Source of the DNA: an uncultured Clostridia bacterium
GTDB taxonomy: Bacteria > Bacillota > Clostridia > Christensenellales > Borkfalkiaceae
DNA: 64,000 nt
Assembly: GCA_934271065.1 (NCBI GenBank)
Contig: CAKQQQ010000007.1
Span: forward strand, 32,386 to 96,385
Direction: 5' to 3'
Each line of letters opens with the position of its first letter. Position 1 is the stretch's first letter. Both the position numbers and the translations under genes were made by a program. Shown one piece after another: positions 51,819 to 61,731 of the stretch. The notes beneath the pieces were generated by a model. It was not told the DNA's origin, did no database searches, and saw only the letters and a program-made list of their open reading frames with translations.

Positions 51819-54041
51819 ATGAACGCTTGGAAGAATTTTAAGCACGGAGATTACGAAAACGCAATCGACGTGAGAGATTTCATACAGAAAAACTATACGC
51901 CGTACGAAGGCGACGACTCTTTCCTCGTAACCGCTACGGCGCGCACCGCATCCCTTATGAGCAAAGTCAACGACCTTCTTAAAGAAGAACGCGACAAGGG
52001 CGGCGTGCTGGACGTGGACGTAGAACGCGTATCGGGCATCGACGCCTACCCCGCCGGCTATATAGATAAGGAAAACGAGATAATCGTCGGGTTACAGACC
52101 GACGCTCCGCTTAAACGCGGCGTAAACCCGTTCGGCGGTATGCGTATGGCGCGCAGCGCGTGCGAACAATACGGTTACAAGGTCTCGGACAAAATCGAAG
52201 ACGAATTCAGATATAAATGCACGCACAACGACGGCGTTTTTTCGGTGTACACGGACGATATGCGCGCCGCGAGACACGTCGGGCTTTTAACGGGGCTTCC
52301 CGACGCTTACGGCAGAGGCAGAATTATCGGCGATTACCGCAGAATCGCGCTCTACGGCGTGGATTATCTTATTCAGCGTAAAGAAGAGTCGAAAAAGGCG
52401 TACGGGCTGAACGATATGAGCGAAAGCAATATCCGCGCCTTACAGGAACTGCACTATCAGATAGAAGCGTTGAAAGACCTTAAAAAGATGGCGGAGACTT
52501 ACGGTTACGATATATCCGCCCCCGCGACCAACGCACGCGAAGCCGTACAATGGACTTACTTCGGCTATCTTGCCGCCATTAAAGAACAGAACGGCGCGGC
52601 GATGAGTCTCGGCAGAGTTTCGACCTTCCTTGACGTGTATATCGAACGCGATATAGAACTCGGACTTTTAACCGAAGAAACCGCGCAGGAACTTATCGAC
52701 GATTTCGTAATGAAATTACGCATAACCCGCCAACTCCGCACGCCCGAATACAACGATTTGTTCGGCGGCGATCCGACCTGGACTACGGAATCGGTAGGCG
52801 GAATGGGCGAAGACGGCAGAACGCTCGTAACGAAAACTTCGTTCCGTATACTTAACACCCTGTACACGTTAGGACCTGCGCCCGAACCCAACCTTACGAT
52901 TTTATGGTCGCAAAGACTGCCCGAAGGTTTCAAAAAGTTCTGCGCGAAAGTCTCGGTGGATACGGATTCCATTCAGTACGAAAACGACGACGTTATGCGC
53001 CCCGTTTACGGAGACGATTACGCTATCGCCTGCTGCGTGTCGGCTATGAAAATCGGCAAACAGATGCAGTTCTTCGGCGCGAGATGCAACCTTGCGAAAC
53101 TCCTTTTGTTCACGCTCAACGGCGGTAAAGACGAAAGATACGGTATTCAGGTTGCGCCCGAAGGCAAGAAGTTCGAAGGCAAACTCGACTACGACGAAGT
53201 GGTAACCGCATTCAAAAAATACAGAAAATGGCTGTGCAGACTGTACGTGAACACGCTCAACGTCATTCACTATATGCACGACAGATATTGCTACGAGAAG
53301 ATTCAGATGGCTCTCCACGACGACGAAGTCGAACGCTTCCTTGCGTGCGGCGTGGCGGGGCTTTCGGTAATAACCGACTCGCTTTCGGCTATCAAATACG
53401 CGAAAGTAACGCCCGTATACGGCGAAAACGGACTTATAACCGATTTCAACGTCGAAGGCGACTTCCCCAAATACGGCAACGACGACGACAGAGCGGACGA
53501 AATCGCGGTTAAAATACTCGAAGGGTTTGAAAACGACCTTAAAGCCACGCCGGCGTATCGCGGCGCGAAACACACTCTGTCCGTTCTCACGATAACTTCC
53601 AACGTAGTATACGGCAAAAAGACGGGTTCTACCCCCGACGGCAGAAAGGCGGGCGAGCCTTTCGCGCCCGGAGCGAATCCTATGCACCGCCGCGACGTAA
53701 GCGGCGCGCTCGCATCGCTTAACTCCGTTGCCAAAATACCGTACGACGTGTGCCGCGACGGTATATCCAACACCTTCTCGATTACCCCGTCTGCTCTCGG
53801 CGAGAACAAGGAACAGAGAATCGACAATCTGACGGATATGCTCGACGGTTATTTCGCGCAGGGCGCGCATCACCTTAACGTGAACGTCATCGACAGAGAA
53901 AAACTCGTTCAGGCGATGGAACACCCCGAACTCTACCCCAACATTACGATAAGGGTTTCCGGATACGCCGTCAACTTCCACAAATTAAGCAGGGCGCACC
54001 AACTCGAAGTGTTGAAACGTACCTATCATGACAGAACTTAA
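51819..54041 (+). CDS. pflB: formate C-acetyltransferase (pyruvate formate-lyase)
   Basis: Glycyl-radical enzyme converting pyruvate and CoA to acetyl-CoA and formate under anaerobic conditions, 740 residues. The catalytic pair Cys-Cys is in YAIACCVSAMKIGKQ (about residue 405), and the C-terminal glycyl radical site is ITIRVSGYAVNFHKLS (Gly about 717). MHDRYCYEKIQMALHD is a family block. GAGGAG lies about 8 bases before the ATG. It overlaps pflA by 14 bases. The gene points rightward, divergent from the str operon. Confidence 0.97.
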   Translation: MNAWKNFKHGDYENAIDVRDFIQKNYTPYEGDDSFLVTATARTASLMSKVNDLLKEERDKGGVLDVDVERVSGIDAYPAGYIDKENEIIVGLQTDAPLKRGVNPFGGMRMARSACEQYGYKVSDKIEDEFRYKCTHNDGVFSVYTDDMRAARHVGLLTGLPDAYGRGRIIGDYRRIALYGVDYLIQRKEESKKAYGLNDMSESNIRALQELHYQIEALKDLKKMAETYGYDISAPATNAREAVQWTYFGYLAAIKEQNGAAMSLGRVSTFLDVYIERDIELGLLTEETAQELIDDFVMKLRITRQLRTPEYNDLFGGDPTWTTESVGGMGEDGRTLVTKTSFRILNTLYTLGPAPEPNLTILWSQRLPEGFKKFCAKVSVDTDSIQYENDDVMRPVYGDDYAIACCVSAMKIGKQMQFFGARCNLAKLLLFTLNGGKDERYGIQVAPEGKKFEGKLDYDEVVTAFKKYRKWLCRLYVNTLNVIHYMHDRYCYEKIQMALHDDEVERFLACGVAGLSVITDSLSAIKYAKVTPVYGENGLITDFNVEGDFPKYGNDDDRADEIAVKILEGFENDLKATPAYRGAKHTLSVLTITSNVVYGKKTGSTPDGRKAGEPFAPGANPMHRRDVSGALASLNSVAKIPYDVCRDGISNTFSITPSALGENKEQRIDNLTDMLDGYFAQGAHHLNVNVIDREKLVQAMEHPELYPNITIRVSGYAVNFHKLSRAHQLEVLKRTYHDRT

Positions 54042-54699
54042 AGGATATATCGATTCGGTTTACTGCGGTTCGGGCGTGGACGGCGACGGGCTGAGAATAG
54101 TCGTATTCTTCTGCGGTTGCAATCTGCGGTGCGGATTTTGCCACAACCCCGAAACCCTGTACAAGCGCGGCGAAGAGACGACGGTAAAGCGGCTGAAAGA
54201 AAAATGTCTGCGTTACCGCGCGTATATACGGCGCGGCGGCGTTACCCTATCGGGCGGAGAGCCGTTTTTGCAAAAGGAATTCTGCCTTGCCCTGATCTCT
54301 GCGCTTAAAAGCGAAAATATCGACGTAACGATAGAAACCAACGGCAAAATCGCCGACGAAGAGTTGATCGCGAGCGCGGACTCCGTTATTCTCGACGTTA
54401 AAAATCAGGAAAGCGACGATCTGCGCGCTTACGACGAGTTTTTATCGATATGCGACCGTCTCGGCAAACCCGTAGTCGTTACCAACGTGCTGATACCCGA
54501 ACTGAACGGCTCGGCGGAGAAACTCGACCGCATTAAAAGGTTGCGCGACGAACACGGCTGCGTCAAACGGATAAAGTTTTTACCTTTTCATAAAATGTGC
54601 GAAGAGAAGTACGAAGGATTAGACCTGAAATTCCCCTATTCGCGCTATCGCGAGCCTGAAAACGAAGATCTCGATTTTGCGTACGAACGCATAAAATAA
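54028..54699 (+). CDS. pflA: pyruvate formate-lyase activating enzyme
   Basis: Radical SAM enzyme that puts the glycyl radical on PFL; 223 residues. The cluster motif is CGCNLRCGFCHNPET (C-x3-C-x2-C), then GVTLSGGEPFLQ (SAM contact) and VTIETNGKI. FLPFHKM near the C terminus is typical. The start lies inside the end of pflB, so the two are coupled. A strong terminator follows. Confidence 0.95.
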   Translation: MTELKGYIDSVYCGSGVDGDGLRIVVFFCGCNLRCGFCHNPETLYKRGEETTVKRLKEKCLRYRAYIRRGGVTLSGGEPFLQKEFCLALISALKSENIDVTIETNGKIADEELIASADSVILDVKNQESDDLRAYDEFLSICDRLGKPVVVTNVLIPELNGSAEKLDRIKRLRDEHGCVKRIKFLPFHKMCEEKYEGLDLKFPYSRYREPENEDLDFAYERIK

Positions 54700-54710
54700 T
54701 TTACGACGAA

Positions 54711-54746
54711 GCCCCGCCCGCGAGCATATCTGCTCGCGGGCGGGGC
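54711..54746. terminator. strong terminator after pflA
   Basis: 16-bp GC-rich perfect stem GCCCCGCCCGCGAGCA around a 4-base loop, followed by UUUU. It also serves the convergent transglutaminase gene. Confidence 0.9.
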
Positions 54747-54786
54747 TTTTAACTTTTATCTTAAATTTTACGCGACGGTCGGAAAA

Positions 54787-56304
54787 TTATCCGAACGTAA
54801 CCGGCGCGGACTTGAAAGCGTCGTTCTTTTCGCCTACGGCGATTTTCGAAAACTGCTCTTTCGTACCGAGATATTTTACCGACGCGATACCCGTACAGTA
54901 ATTAAACGCGCCGTCGTAAATTTTATTCACGGACGCGGAAAGCGTAAGCGTTTTTAAGTTTCTGCAACCCGAAAACGCGTCTTCGCGCACGCGCAGCACG
55001 CCGCCCGTACTGACTTCGGTTATATCCGTTCTGTTACGGAACGCCGACGCGCCTATACTCGTTACGGGATAGGATCTGCCGCGATACGAGATAGTCTCCG
55101 GTATTTCGAGCGTTCTCGGTTTTTCGGTAGTGAATATAAATCCGGTAGTGTAAATCGTCGCGCCGACGACTTCCGCGCCGTCGTAGCGCGAACGCCTATA
55201 AGAAATTCCGCCTTCGGAATACTTCTCGCCGGCAAGCCACACTTCGGCGGCGACGTAAGCGGTTTCCGCCCTTGCGGGCAGACCGTAAAGGTAATCGGTA
55301 TTGCCCTTGGTCGGAACGTGATAAGTATGGGTTTTAAGAAACTCGCCGTCGGTCTTCATAAAAAATTCGTAAGACGGATAGTCGGACGAATTACCGTCGT
55401 CCCAAGTGGGATCTATCCAGTACCATTTGCCGTCTACCTTGACGAGATTCCAGGCGTGTCCGCCCGAATCCCTGCCCGTACCCGCAACGCCCGTCACGAA
55501 CACGTTTTCTACGCCGACGAGATTGAGCGCGAGTTGATAAGTGCGCGCGTAGCCTTCGCAGACCGCGCCGCGTTTTTCGGTTACGCCTACGATATTATGC
55601 GCCCACGATTCCGAAGACGGAACGCCGTTAGCCGCGTCGGCGTAAACGTAATTTACGTCGGAAACGATTAAATCGTGCAGGCACATAACCTTTTCGTATT
55701 CGGTAGGCATCTTACCCGCTTCGTAGACGTAACGCGACATAGCGTTGGTAATAATTCTGTCGTAAACCGCTCTATCGGAAGCCTTAGCGTATTCTTGATC
55801 GGCTACGAGAAAGAGTTTAGATCCGACGGTATCGTAATACAGCGCGGTAGAAAGCCAGTACGCAAGCGGATGATCGTCGCGGTAAGTCTTCCACACGGAA
55901 ACGGCTTCGTCGGTAGTTAAGCCCGAATACTTTATTTCGGAGACGAGATAGACGTAATTTTTGGAATCTATAGCCTTATACGCCGCGTCTTTATCCTTGA
56001 AATTTTCAACGGCGGCATCGATAGAATCGTACAACGCGAGTTTATCCGCCGCCGACGCGTCCGTTCCCGCGGCGAAATACTTATAACCGTAGTCGCCGTT
56101 CCCTTTCGATAAGTCCGTAAGCACGGGAATCGCGGGATCGAGCGGTTCTTCTTCGTATTCCCAAGGTTCTTGGGTTTGCGGCGGTTCGGGCGTTCCGGGT
56201 TCTTCTTCGGGATGGGATATATACCACAACAACCCGCACGAAGACAAGCCGCTTACGGCGACCACAAGCAGAACGAGTATTAAATTACGGAAAAGTTTTT
56301 TCAT
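54787..56304 (-). CDS. transglutaminase-like lipoprotein with BspA leucine-rich repeats
   Basis: Surface lipoprotein of 505 residues. Lipobox is VSGLSSC (Cys about 23), followed by a Pro/Glu-rich linker. The transglutaminase-like domain (about 150-340) shows the triad: Cys in GAVCEGYART, His in GGHAWNLVKV and Asp in YWIDPTWDD. Two or three LRR_5 repeats near 405-490 include IGASAFRNRTDITEV and DGAFNYCTGIASVKYLG. These proteins are typical of gut Clostridia and probably modify or cleave extracellular peptides. The ribosome site is AGAG near the start. Confidence 0.88.
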   Translation of the reverse strand: MKKLFRNLILVLLVVAVSGLSSCGLLWYISHPEEEPGTPEPPQTQEPWEYEEEPLDPAIPVLTDLSKGNGDYGYKYFAAGTDASAADKLALYDSIDAAVENFKDKDAAYKAIDSKNYVYLVSEIKYSGLTTDEAVSVWKTYRDDHPLAYWLSTALYYDTVGSKLFLVADQEYAKASDRAVYDRIITNAMSRYVYEAGKMPTEYEKVMCLHDLIVSDVNYVYADAANGVPSSESWAHNIVGVTEKRGAVCEGYARTYQLALNLVGVENVFVTGVAGTGRDSGGHAWNLVKVDGKWYWIDPTWDDGNSSDYPSYEFFMKTDGEFLKTHTYHVPTKGNTDYLYGLPARAETAYVAAEVWLAGEKYSEGGISYRRSRYDGAEVVGATIYTTGFIFTTEKPRTLEIPETISYRGRSYPVTSIGASAFRNRTDITEVSTGGVLRVREDAFSGCRNLKTLTLSASVNKIYDGAFNYCTGIASVKYLGTKEQFSKIAVGEKNDAFKSAPVTFG

Positions 56305-56328
56305 AATTCTCTCCCCCGAGTACGGGTT

Positions 56329-57057
56329 TTACAACGCTTCGTACGGTTCGACTACGACGGACGTGTCGAAATACTTCCACGGCAACGAGTCTTTGGGCGG
56401 CTCGACCTTGAAACACAGCCTTTGTTTCGTTACGGGGTGCGTAAACGAAAGCGTGGTCGCCCAAAGCGCGAGTCTGCCTTTAACCGCCTTGTCGCCGCCG
56501 TAACGCATATCGCCGTATACGGGATTGCCCATATGCGCGGTCTGTACGCGTATCTGATGACTTCTACCCGTATGAAGAGTGACGGAAGCGAACGCAAGCC
56601 CGTTCTTTTCTTCTTTTACTTCGTATTCGAGTTCGGCGAATTTCGCGCCTTCTACGGACTGACCGCAAACGTAAACCATATTGTTTATCGGGTTCTTTTT
56701 AAGATAATCGGTAAGAGTGGCGCGTTTTTCTTTGGGGCTTCCGACCAAAACGACGGAATACTTCTTTTCGAAATCGCCCGTCTTCATCTGTTCGGAAAGT
56801 CTCGCCGCCGCCTTACTGCTCTTGGCGAATACCATAACGCCGCCGGTAGGTCTGTCTAATCTATGTACCAGCCCGACGTATACGTTGCCCGTTTTGCCTT
56901 CGCGTTCTTTGATATGTTCTTTGACGACGGTAAGCATATCTTTATCCTTACTTTCGTCTTCGCACGACGGAACGCCTTGCGGTTTCATTACTACTATTAT
57001 ATGATTATCTTCGTGGAGTACCACGAGTTCTTCTTTCGTAAACTGTTTTTCACTCAT
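56329..57057 (-). CDS. RluA family pseudouridine synthase
   Basis: Modifies uridine to pseudouridine in 23S rRNA or tRNA; 242 residues. The catalytic Asp is in HRLDRPTGGVMVFAKSS, with RSHQIRVQTAHMGNPVYGD as the second family block. It lacks an S4 domain and has the short form of the family. It overlaps the next gene by eight bases and forms a unit with the methyltransferase and ileS. Confidence 0.93.
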   Translation of the reverse strand: MSEKQFTKEELVVLHEDNHIIVVMKPQGVPSCEDESKDKDMLTVVKEHIKEREGKTGNVYVGLVHRLDRPTGGVMVFAKSSKAAARLSEQMKTGDFEKKYSVVLVGSPKEKRATLTDYLKKNPINNMVYVCGQSVEGAKFAELEYEVKEEKNGLAFASVTLHTGRSHQIRVQTAHMGNPVYGDMRYGGDKAVKGRLALWATTLSFTHPVTKQRLCFKVEPPKDSLPWKYFDTSVVVEPYEAL

Positions 57058-57916
57058 TTATAAACATACCTCCTGCTCCGCACGGGAGATTTATTCCTTC
57101 CTGCGTTTTAACGCCCACTTCGTACGCTTCGACTCTGCCCTTGCCGATCTTGTCTTTGACGGCGAGAGTGAGTATGTTTTCAAGCACGGTCGGCTGCAAG
57201 CCCGTGGTATAGCCGTTGATGAGAACGAACAGCGGATTATCCGACAATACCTGCGAACACAACTCTACGAAAGGATATATTTCGGTTTCGATTTTCCACG
57301 TTTCGCCGTTCGGCCCGCGACCGTAACTCGGCGGATCCATAATGATCGCGTCGTAGCGGCGACCGCGTTTTATCTCTCTCTTAACGAATTTCACGCAGTC
57401 GTCGATTATAAACCTTACGGGTTTGTCTTTCAGCCCCGAAAGTCTGACGTTTTCGCCCGCGCGCTCGACCATACCTTTACTTGCGTCGACGTGGCATACG
57501 CTCGCGCCGGCGGCAAGACACGCGACGGTCGCCCCGCCCGTGTACGCGAACAGGTTAAGCACGCTTATAGGTCTGCCAGCGTTCTTTATAAGCCCGCGCA
57601 TAATATCCCAGTTGACGGCTTGTTCGGGGAAAAGCCCCGTGTGCTTGAAACCCATAGGTTTTATCTTGAATTTCAAATCGTCGTAAGATATTACCCACTC
57701 TTCGGGGAATTTTTTTAACGTCTCCCAACGCCCGCCGCCGCTTTCGCTGCGGATATACTTCGCGTTCAGCCCTTCGTAGTTCGCCATATCCGTTCTCGCA
57801 GACCATATAACCTGCGGATCGGGCCTTAAAAGCACTACGTCTTTCCAACGCTCCAACTTATACCCGTCGCCCGTCGCCAGCACGACGTAATCTTTCCATT
57901 TATCGGCTACTTTCAT
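57050..57916 (-). CDS. class I SAM-dependent methyltransferase, RlmK/RlmI-like
   Basis: Product of 288 residues of the rRNA-methyltransferase-like family. The SAM site is SVLNLFAYTGGATVACLAAGA, followed by HVDASKGMVERAGENVRLSG, the FIIDDCVKFV block and the catalytic-region IIMDPPSYGRGPNGE. This combination fits a 23S rRNA methyltransferase such as RlmK or RlmI, but the target is not proved. It overlaps ileS by four bases and rluA-like by eight. Confidence 0.88.
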   Translation of the reverse strand: MKVADKWKDYVVLATGDGYKLERWKDVVLLRPDPQVIWSARTDMANYEGLNAKYIRSESGGGRWETLKKFPEEWVISYDDLKFKIKPMGFKHTGLFPEQAVNWDIMRGLIKNAGRPISVLNLFAYTGGATVACLAAGASVCHVDASKGMVERAGENVRLSGLKDKPVRFIIDDCVKFVKREIKRGRRYDAIIMDPPSYGRGPNGETWKIETEIYPFVELCSQVLSDNPLFVLINGYTTGLQPTVLENILTLAVKDKIGKGRVEAYEVGVKTQEGINLPCGAGGMFINE

Positions 57917-60900
57917 ACCTTTTTCACTACGAGCGTTACTTTATCGCCGTTAATATCGAAGTCTTTTGCGTAACCGTCGAATATTTCGGGTACGACCTTT
58001 TCGGCGAGAACGTCTTTCGCGACTTCGTCGCCGAGCGCGTTCAATACCTTCAGGCACACGCCGTCGGCTTTATAACCGAGAATGATTCTGTCGGTAACGT
58101 TAAAGCCCGCTTCTTTACGCATATTCTGCACGCGCGAGACGATTTCTCTTACCGTGCCTTCTTTCAGAAGTTCGTCGGTAACGTGCGCGTCAAGCACGAC
58201 GGTAAGCCCGTCCGTACTCTCCGAAACATAGCCTTCGGCAGGCTCGCTCGATATAAGCAAATCGTCTATCGAAAGCGATACGCGCTTGCCGTTAATTTCA
58301 AACTCGTATTTCTTGCCGCTTCTTACCGTGTCCACGACTTTCTTCGCGTCGCAGTTTTCAAGGAAGTTCTTCAACGCGCCGAGCAACGCGCCGTATCTCG
58401 GACCTAACGTTTTAAGTTGCGGCTTTAATTTATAGTTGACGAATCGCGACGCGTCGCGCAGAATTTCAAAGTTCTTTATGTTGAGTTCGTCGCGCGCGAT
58501 ACCGTAAAGTCTCGGCGTAAGTTCTATATCTCTGTCCGAAGCGATATACAGTCTGTCGAGCGGCTGACGATTCTTTATGTTGCTGCCGTTTCTCGCCGCC
58601 CTGCCGAGCGCGACGATTTCGAGTACCGTCGCCATACCTTTTTCGAGTTCGAGATCGATGAAACTTTCGTCCGCCGTCGGGAAGTCGCAAAGGTGTACGG
58701 ATTCGGGCGCGTCTTTATAGAACGGGGGTACGAGATTAAGATACATACTCTCCGTCATAAACGGCACGAACGGCGCGCATATCTTGGCAAGCGTAGTAAG
58801 CACGGTATACAGCGTGGTATAAGCCGCCGCCTTGTCTTCGGTCATCTCGCTGCCCCAGTACCTTTCTCTTCCGCGACGAACGTACCAGTTCGAAAGTTCG
58901 TCGGTAAAATACTGTATGCTACGGGCGGTCTCGAATATTTTATAATTTTCAAGCCCTTCGTCCACGTTCTTTACGAGCGTGTTCAGTCTGGACAAAACCC
59001 ATCTGTCCATAAGGCTCAGTTTACATTTTTTAAGGTCGTACTTGGAAGGATCATACTTATCTATGTCGGCGTACAGAACGAAAAACGCGTAGGTATTCCA
59101 CAGCGTACCCATAAACTTACGCTGACCTTCGGAAACCGCTTCTTCGTAAAACCGCGTCGGAAGATACGGCGCGCTGCCGGTATAGAAATACCACCTTACG
59201 GCGTCCGCGCCCTGCTTATCAAGCACCGTCCACGGATCGACGACGTTGCCGATATGCTTACTCATCTTCAAGCCGTTTTTATCGTTGACGTGACCTAAAA
59301 CTATACAGTTTCTGAACGCCGCCTTATCGAAAAGAATGGTCGATATGGTAAGCAGAGTATAGAACCAGCCGCGAGTCTGATCGACCGCTTCGGATATGAA
59401 ATCCGCAGGGAAATGCTTTTCAAACAACGCCTTGTTCTCAAACGGATAGTGATACTGCGCGAAAGGCATAGAGCCGGAGTCGAACCAGCAGTCGATAACT
59501 TCTTTGACTCTCGTCATCTTTCCGCCGCACTTTTTACACTTGCAATGGAGCGCGTCTATATACGGGCGATGGAGTTCCACGTCGTCGGTAACGCCGCAGG
59601 CTTCTTTCAACTCTTCCTTAGAACCCATTACGCGATTTTCGCCGCAGTCTTCGCACACCCATATCGGCAACGGAGTACCCCAATATCTTTCGCGCGACAA
59701 GCCCCAGTCGATGACGTTTTCAAGGAAGTTGCCCATTCTACCCGTACCTATGGATTCGGGCATCCAGTTGACCGATTTGTTGGCGGCGATAAGTCTGTCT
59801 TTTACGGCGGTGGTCTTTATAAACCAAGAACTTCTCGCGTAGTACAAAAGCGGAGTGTTACATCTCCAACAGAACGGATAACTATGCTCGAAAAGTTGCT
59901 CCTTATACAGTTTACCGTCGTTTTTAAGGTCTTTTATTATCTCTTTGTCGGCGTCCTTTACGAATTGACCTGCGTACGGAACGACCGCGTCTATAAATCT
60001 GCCGCGATCGTTGACCATTTGCACGAACGGCAGTTTATACTTTCTGCCGACTTGCGCGTCGTCTTCGCCGAACGCGGGCGCGATATGAACGATACCCGTT
60101 CCGTCGGTAAGCGTGACGTAATCGTCGTTGGTAACGTAAAAAGCCTTTTCTTTGAACGAACCGAGCGCGTACGGAAACATAGGCTCGTATTCGACGTATT
60201 CGTAGTCTTTACCCTTCTTTTTGTCGACGACTTCGTAGTCTTCAAACAACGCCGGCACGAGCGATTCGGCTAAAATATAATTCTCTCCGCCCGAAGTTAT
60301 TTCGACGTAGTCGGCGTCGGCGTTCATACAGAGCGCGACGTTGGACGGCAAAGTCCAGGGCGTGGTCGTCCACACCAGAAAATAGGCGTTTTCTCTGCCT
60401 TTTACTTTGAATTTGACGTAAACCGATTTCTCTTTTACGTCTTTATAGCCCTGCGCGACTTCGTGCGACGAAAGCGCCGTTCCGCAACGCGGACAATAAG
60501 GAACGATTTTATATCCCTTATATAACAGCCCTTTTTCGCTTATCGTCTTCAACGCCCACCAGACCGACTCGATATAATCGTCGTGATAGGTAACGTAAGG
60601 ATGGTCCATATCCACCCAGTAGCCGAGCCTGTCGCTCATATTCTTCCACTCGTTGGTGTACTTCCAGACCGACTGCTTACATTCCTTTATGAACGGCTCG
60701 ATACCGAATTTTTCTATATCCTGCTTGCCGTCGAGACCGAGTTTCTTCTCGATTTCGAGTTCTACGGGCAGACCGTGAGTGTCCCAGCCCGCCTTGCGAA
60801 GGACGTGATAGCCCTTCATAGTGCGGTATCTCGGAACGATGTCTTTCATAACGCGCGTCAGAACGTGACCTATATGCGGCTTGCCGTTTGCCGTGGGCGG

Positions 60901-61038
60901 CCCGTCGTAAAAAGTAAATTCACGATTGCCTTCGTTTTTCTTAACGCTCTTTTCAAAAACGGCGTTATCCTTCCAGAACTCGATTATCTCTTTCTCTCTG
61001 CTAGCGAAATCGAGCGACGCACCAACTTTTTTATACAT
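57913..61038 (-). CDS. ileS: isoleucyl-tRNA synthetase, eukaryote-like type
   Basis: Class I synthetase, 1041 residues, longer than the usual bacterial 920. The nucleotide motifs are PHIGHVLTRVMKD (about 57) and KMSKH (about 595). The CP1 editing domain shows WTTTPWTLPSNVAL and GTGIVHIAPAFGEDD. The C-terminal section lacks the bacterial zinc finger and has the DUF5915-like region of the type 2 (eukaryote-like, mupirocin-tolerant) enzymes; that classification is from length and C terminus only. Expression is controlled by the T-box leader at 61060-61309. Confidence 0.95.
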   Translation of the reverse strand: MYKKVGASLDFASREKEIIEFWKDNAVFEKSVKKNEGNREFTFYDGPPTANGKPHIGHVLTRVMKDIVPRYRTMKGYHVLRKAGWDTHGLPVELEIEKKLGLDGKQDIEKFGIEPFIKECKQSVWKYTNEWKNMSDRLGYWVDMDHPYVTYHDDYIESVWWALKTISEKGLLYKGYKIVPYCPRCGTALSSHEVAQGYKDVKEKSVYVKFKVKGRENAYFLVWTTTPWTLPSNVALCMNADADYVEITSGGENYILAESLVPALFEDYEVVDKKKGKDYEYVEYEPMFPYALGSFKEKAFYVTNDDYVTLTDGTGIVHIAPAFGEDDAQVGRKYKLPFVQMVNDRGRFIDAVVPYAGQFVKDADKEIIKDLKNDGKLYKEQLFEHSYPFCWRCNTPLLYYARSSWFIKTTAVKDRLIAANKSVNWMPESIGTGRMGNFLENVIDWGLSRERYWGTPLPIWVCEDCGENRVMGSKEELKEACGVTDDVELHRPYIDALHCKCKKCGGKMTRVKEVIDCWFDSGSMPFAQYHYPFENKALFEKHFPADFISEAVDQTRGWFYTLLTISTILFDKAAFRNCIVLGHVNDKNGLKMSKHIGNVVDPWTVLDKQGADAVRWYFYTGSAPYLPTRFYEEAVSEGQRKFMGTLWNTYAFFVLYADIDKYDPSKYDLKKCKLSLMDRWVLSRLNTLVKNVDEGLENYKIFETARSIQYFTDELSNWYVRRGRERYWGSEMTEDKAAAYTTLYTVLTTLAKICAPFVPFMTESMYLNLVPPFYKDAPESVHLCDFPTADESFIDLELEKGMATVLEIVALGRAARNGSNIKNRQPLDRLYIASDRDIELTPRLYGIARDELNIKNFEILRDASRFVNYKLKPQLKTLGPRYGALLGALKNFLENCDAKKVVDTVRSGKKYEFEINGKRVSLSIDDLLISSEPAEGYVSESTDGLTVVLDAHVTDELLKEGTVREIVSRVQNMRKEAGFNVTDRIILGYKADGVCLKVLNALGDEVAKDVLAEKVVPEIFDGYAKDFDINGDKVTLVVKKV

Positions 61039-61059
61039 AACACTCTCCTTACGAATTAT

Positions 61060-61309
61060 AAAAATCCCCTGTCTTGCAAGAAGACGGGGGAAACCGCGGT
61101 ACCACTTCTCTTCCGCAACGAACGTATCGCGGCGGCTCTCTCATCCTGTTGACGCAAGGTTACGTCGCCGATTACTCGTTAGCCTTTTACCGACGCGGCT
61201 CGGAAATGATACGATTATAAGCGTTGCGATCGGCTTCCACCTTATCCGACTCTCTGGTACGCACGTTTTTATAATCGCGTGTTTTCGTCAATGCCTTTAT
61301 TATTAACTC
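61060..61309 (-). ncRNA. T-box leader of ileS
   Basis: The minus strand carries the antiterminator core AAGTGGTACCGCGG at 61094-61107 and a terminator CCCCCGTCTT/AAGACAGGGG followed by UUUUU (61060-61090). Upstream, AGAGAGUCGG and GGUGGAAGCCGAUC form Stem I elements, and AUC is available as the Ile specifier in the following loop. Uncharged tRNA-Ile should relieve termination. Confidence 0.92.
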
Positions 61310-61315
61310 GCATAT

Positions 61316-61344
61316 ATATTAACAAAAAAATCTCGTTAAGTAAA
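61316..61344 (-). promoter_or_regulatory. promoter of the ileS leader
   Basis: TTTACT (61339-61344), 17-base spacer, TAATAT (61316-61321) on the minus strand. Confidence 0.72.
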
Positions 61345-61373
61345 GCGTTTTGACAAAATCGGCGTAAAATAAC

Positions 61374-61402
61374 TTGCAAATTTAATTAAAATGCGTTACA
61401 AT
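61374..61402 (+). promoter_or_regulatory. promoter of the SRP RNA gene
   Basis: TTGCAA (61374-61379), 17 bases, TACAAT (61397-61402). Divergent from the ileS promoter. Start expected near 61409. Confidence 0.82.
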
Positions 61403-61408
61403 GTAACC

Positions 61409-61674
61409 ACTGCGCTAGGTGGGGAGCCGGCGGTGCCCTGTACTTGCAATCCGCCGTAGCAAGGCTGAAGGTTCTCCGAGGCTCGCCGTATGGTTGGCTG
61501 CGCGCGGTAAGGCGTGATGATATTAAGGTCTTATGCAACGCGAACCCGCGAACCGTGTCAGGATAGGGATATAGCAGCACTAAACGGTTATTCGCGTGTG
61601 CCATAAGGTTGCTTTGAAGGAGCGACCTGCCGCGTTAACGCTTCGGTACGACGTGTCGACGAGAAATGCGCAGT
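61409..61674 (+). ncRNA. ffs: signal recognition particle RNA, large Firmicutes type
   Basis: About 266 nt. ACTGCGC at the 5' end (61409-61415) pairs with GCGCAGT at the 3' end. The Alu part shows GCTAGGTGGGGAGCCGG-type sequence near the start. The S domain has GTCAGGATAGGGATATAGCAGCAC, the Ffh-binding hairpin signature (here given in two parts: GTCAGG and TAGCAGCAC). The RNA is followed by a terminator. Confidence 0.92.
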
Positions 61675-61689
61675 AATTAAAATATTCAC

Positions 61690-61724
61690 GGCGGACTACG
61701 TTTGTATAGTCCGCCTTGTTTTTT
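61690..61724 (+). terminator. terminator after SRP RNA
   Basis: 9-bp stem GGCGGACTA/TAGTCCGCC, then TTGTTTTTT. It lies 8 bases before the next ATG. Confidence 0.85.
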
Positions 61725-61731
61725 ACGGATT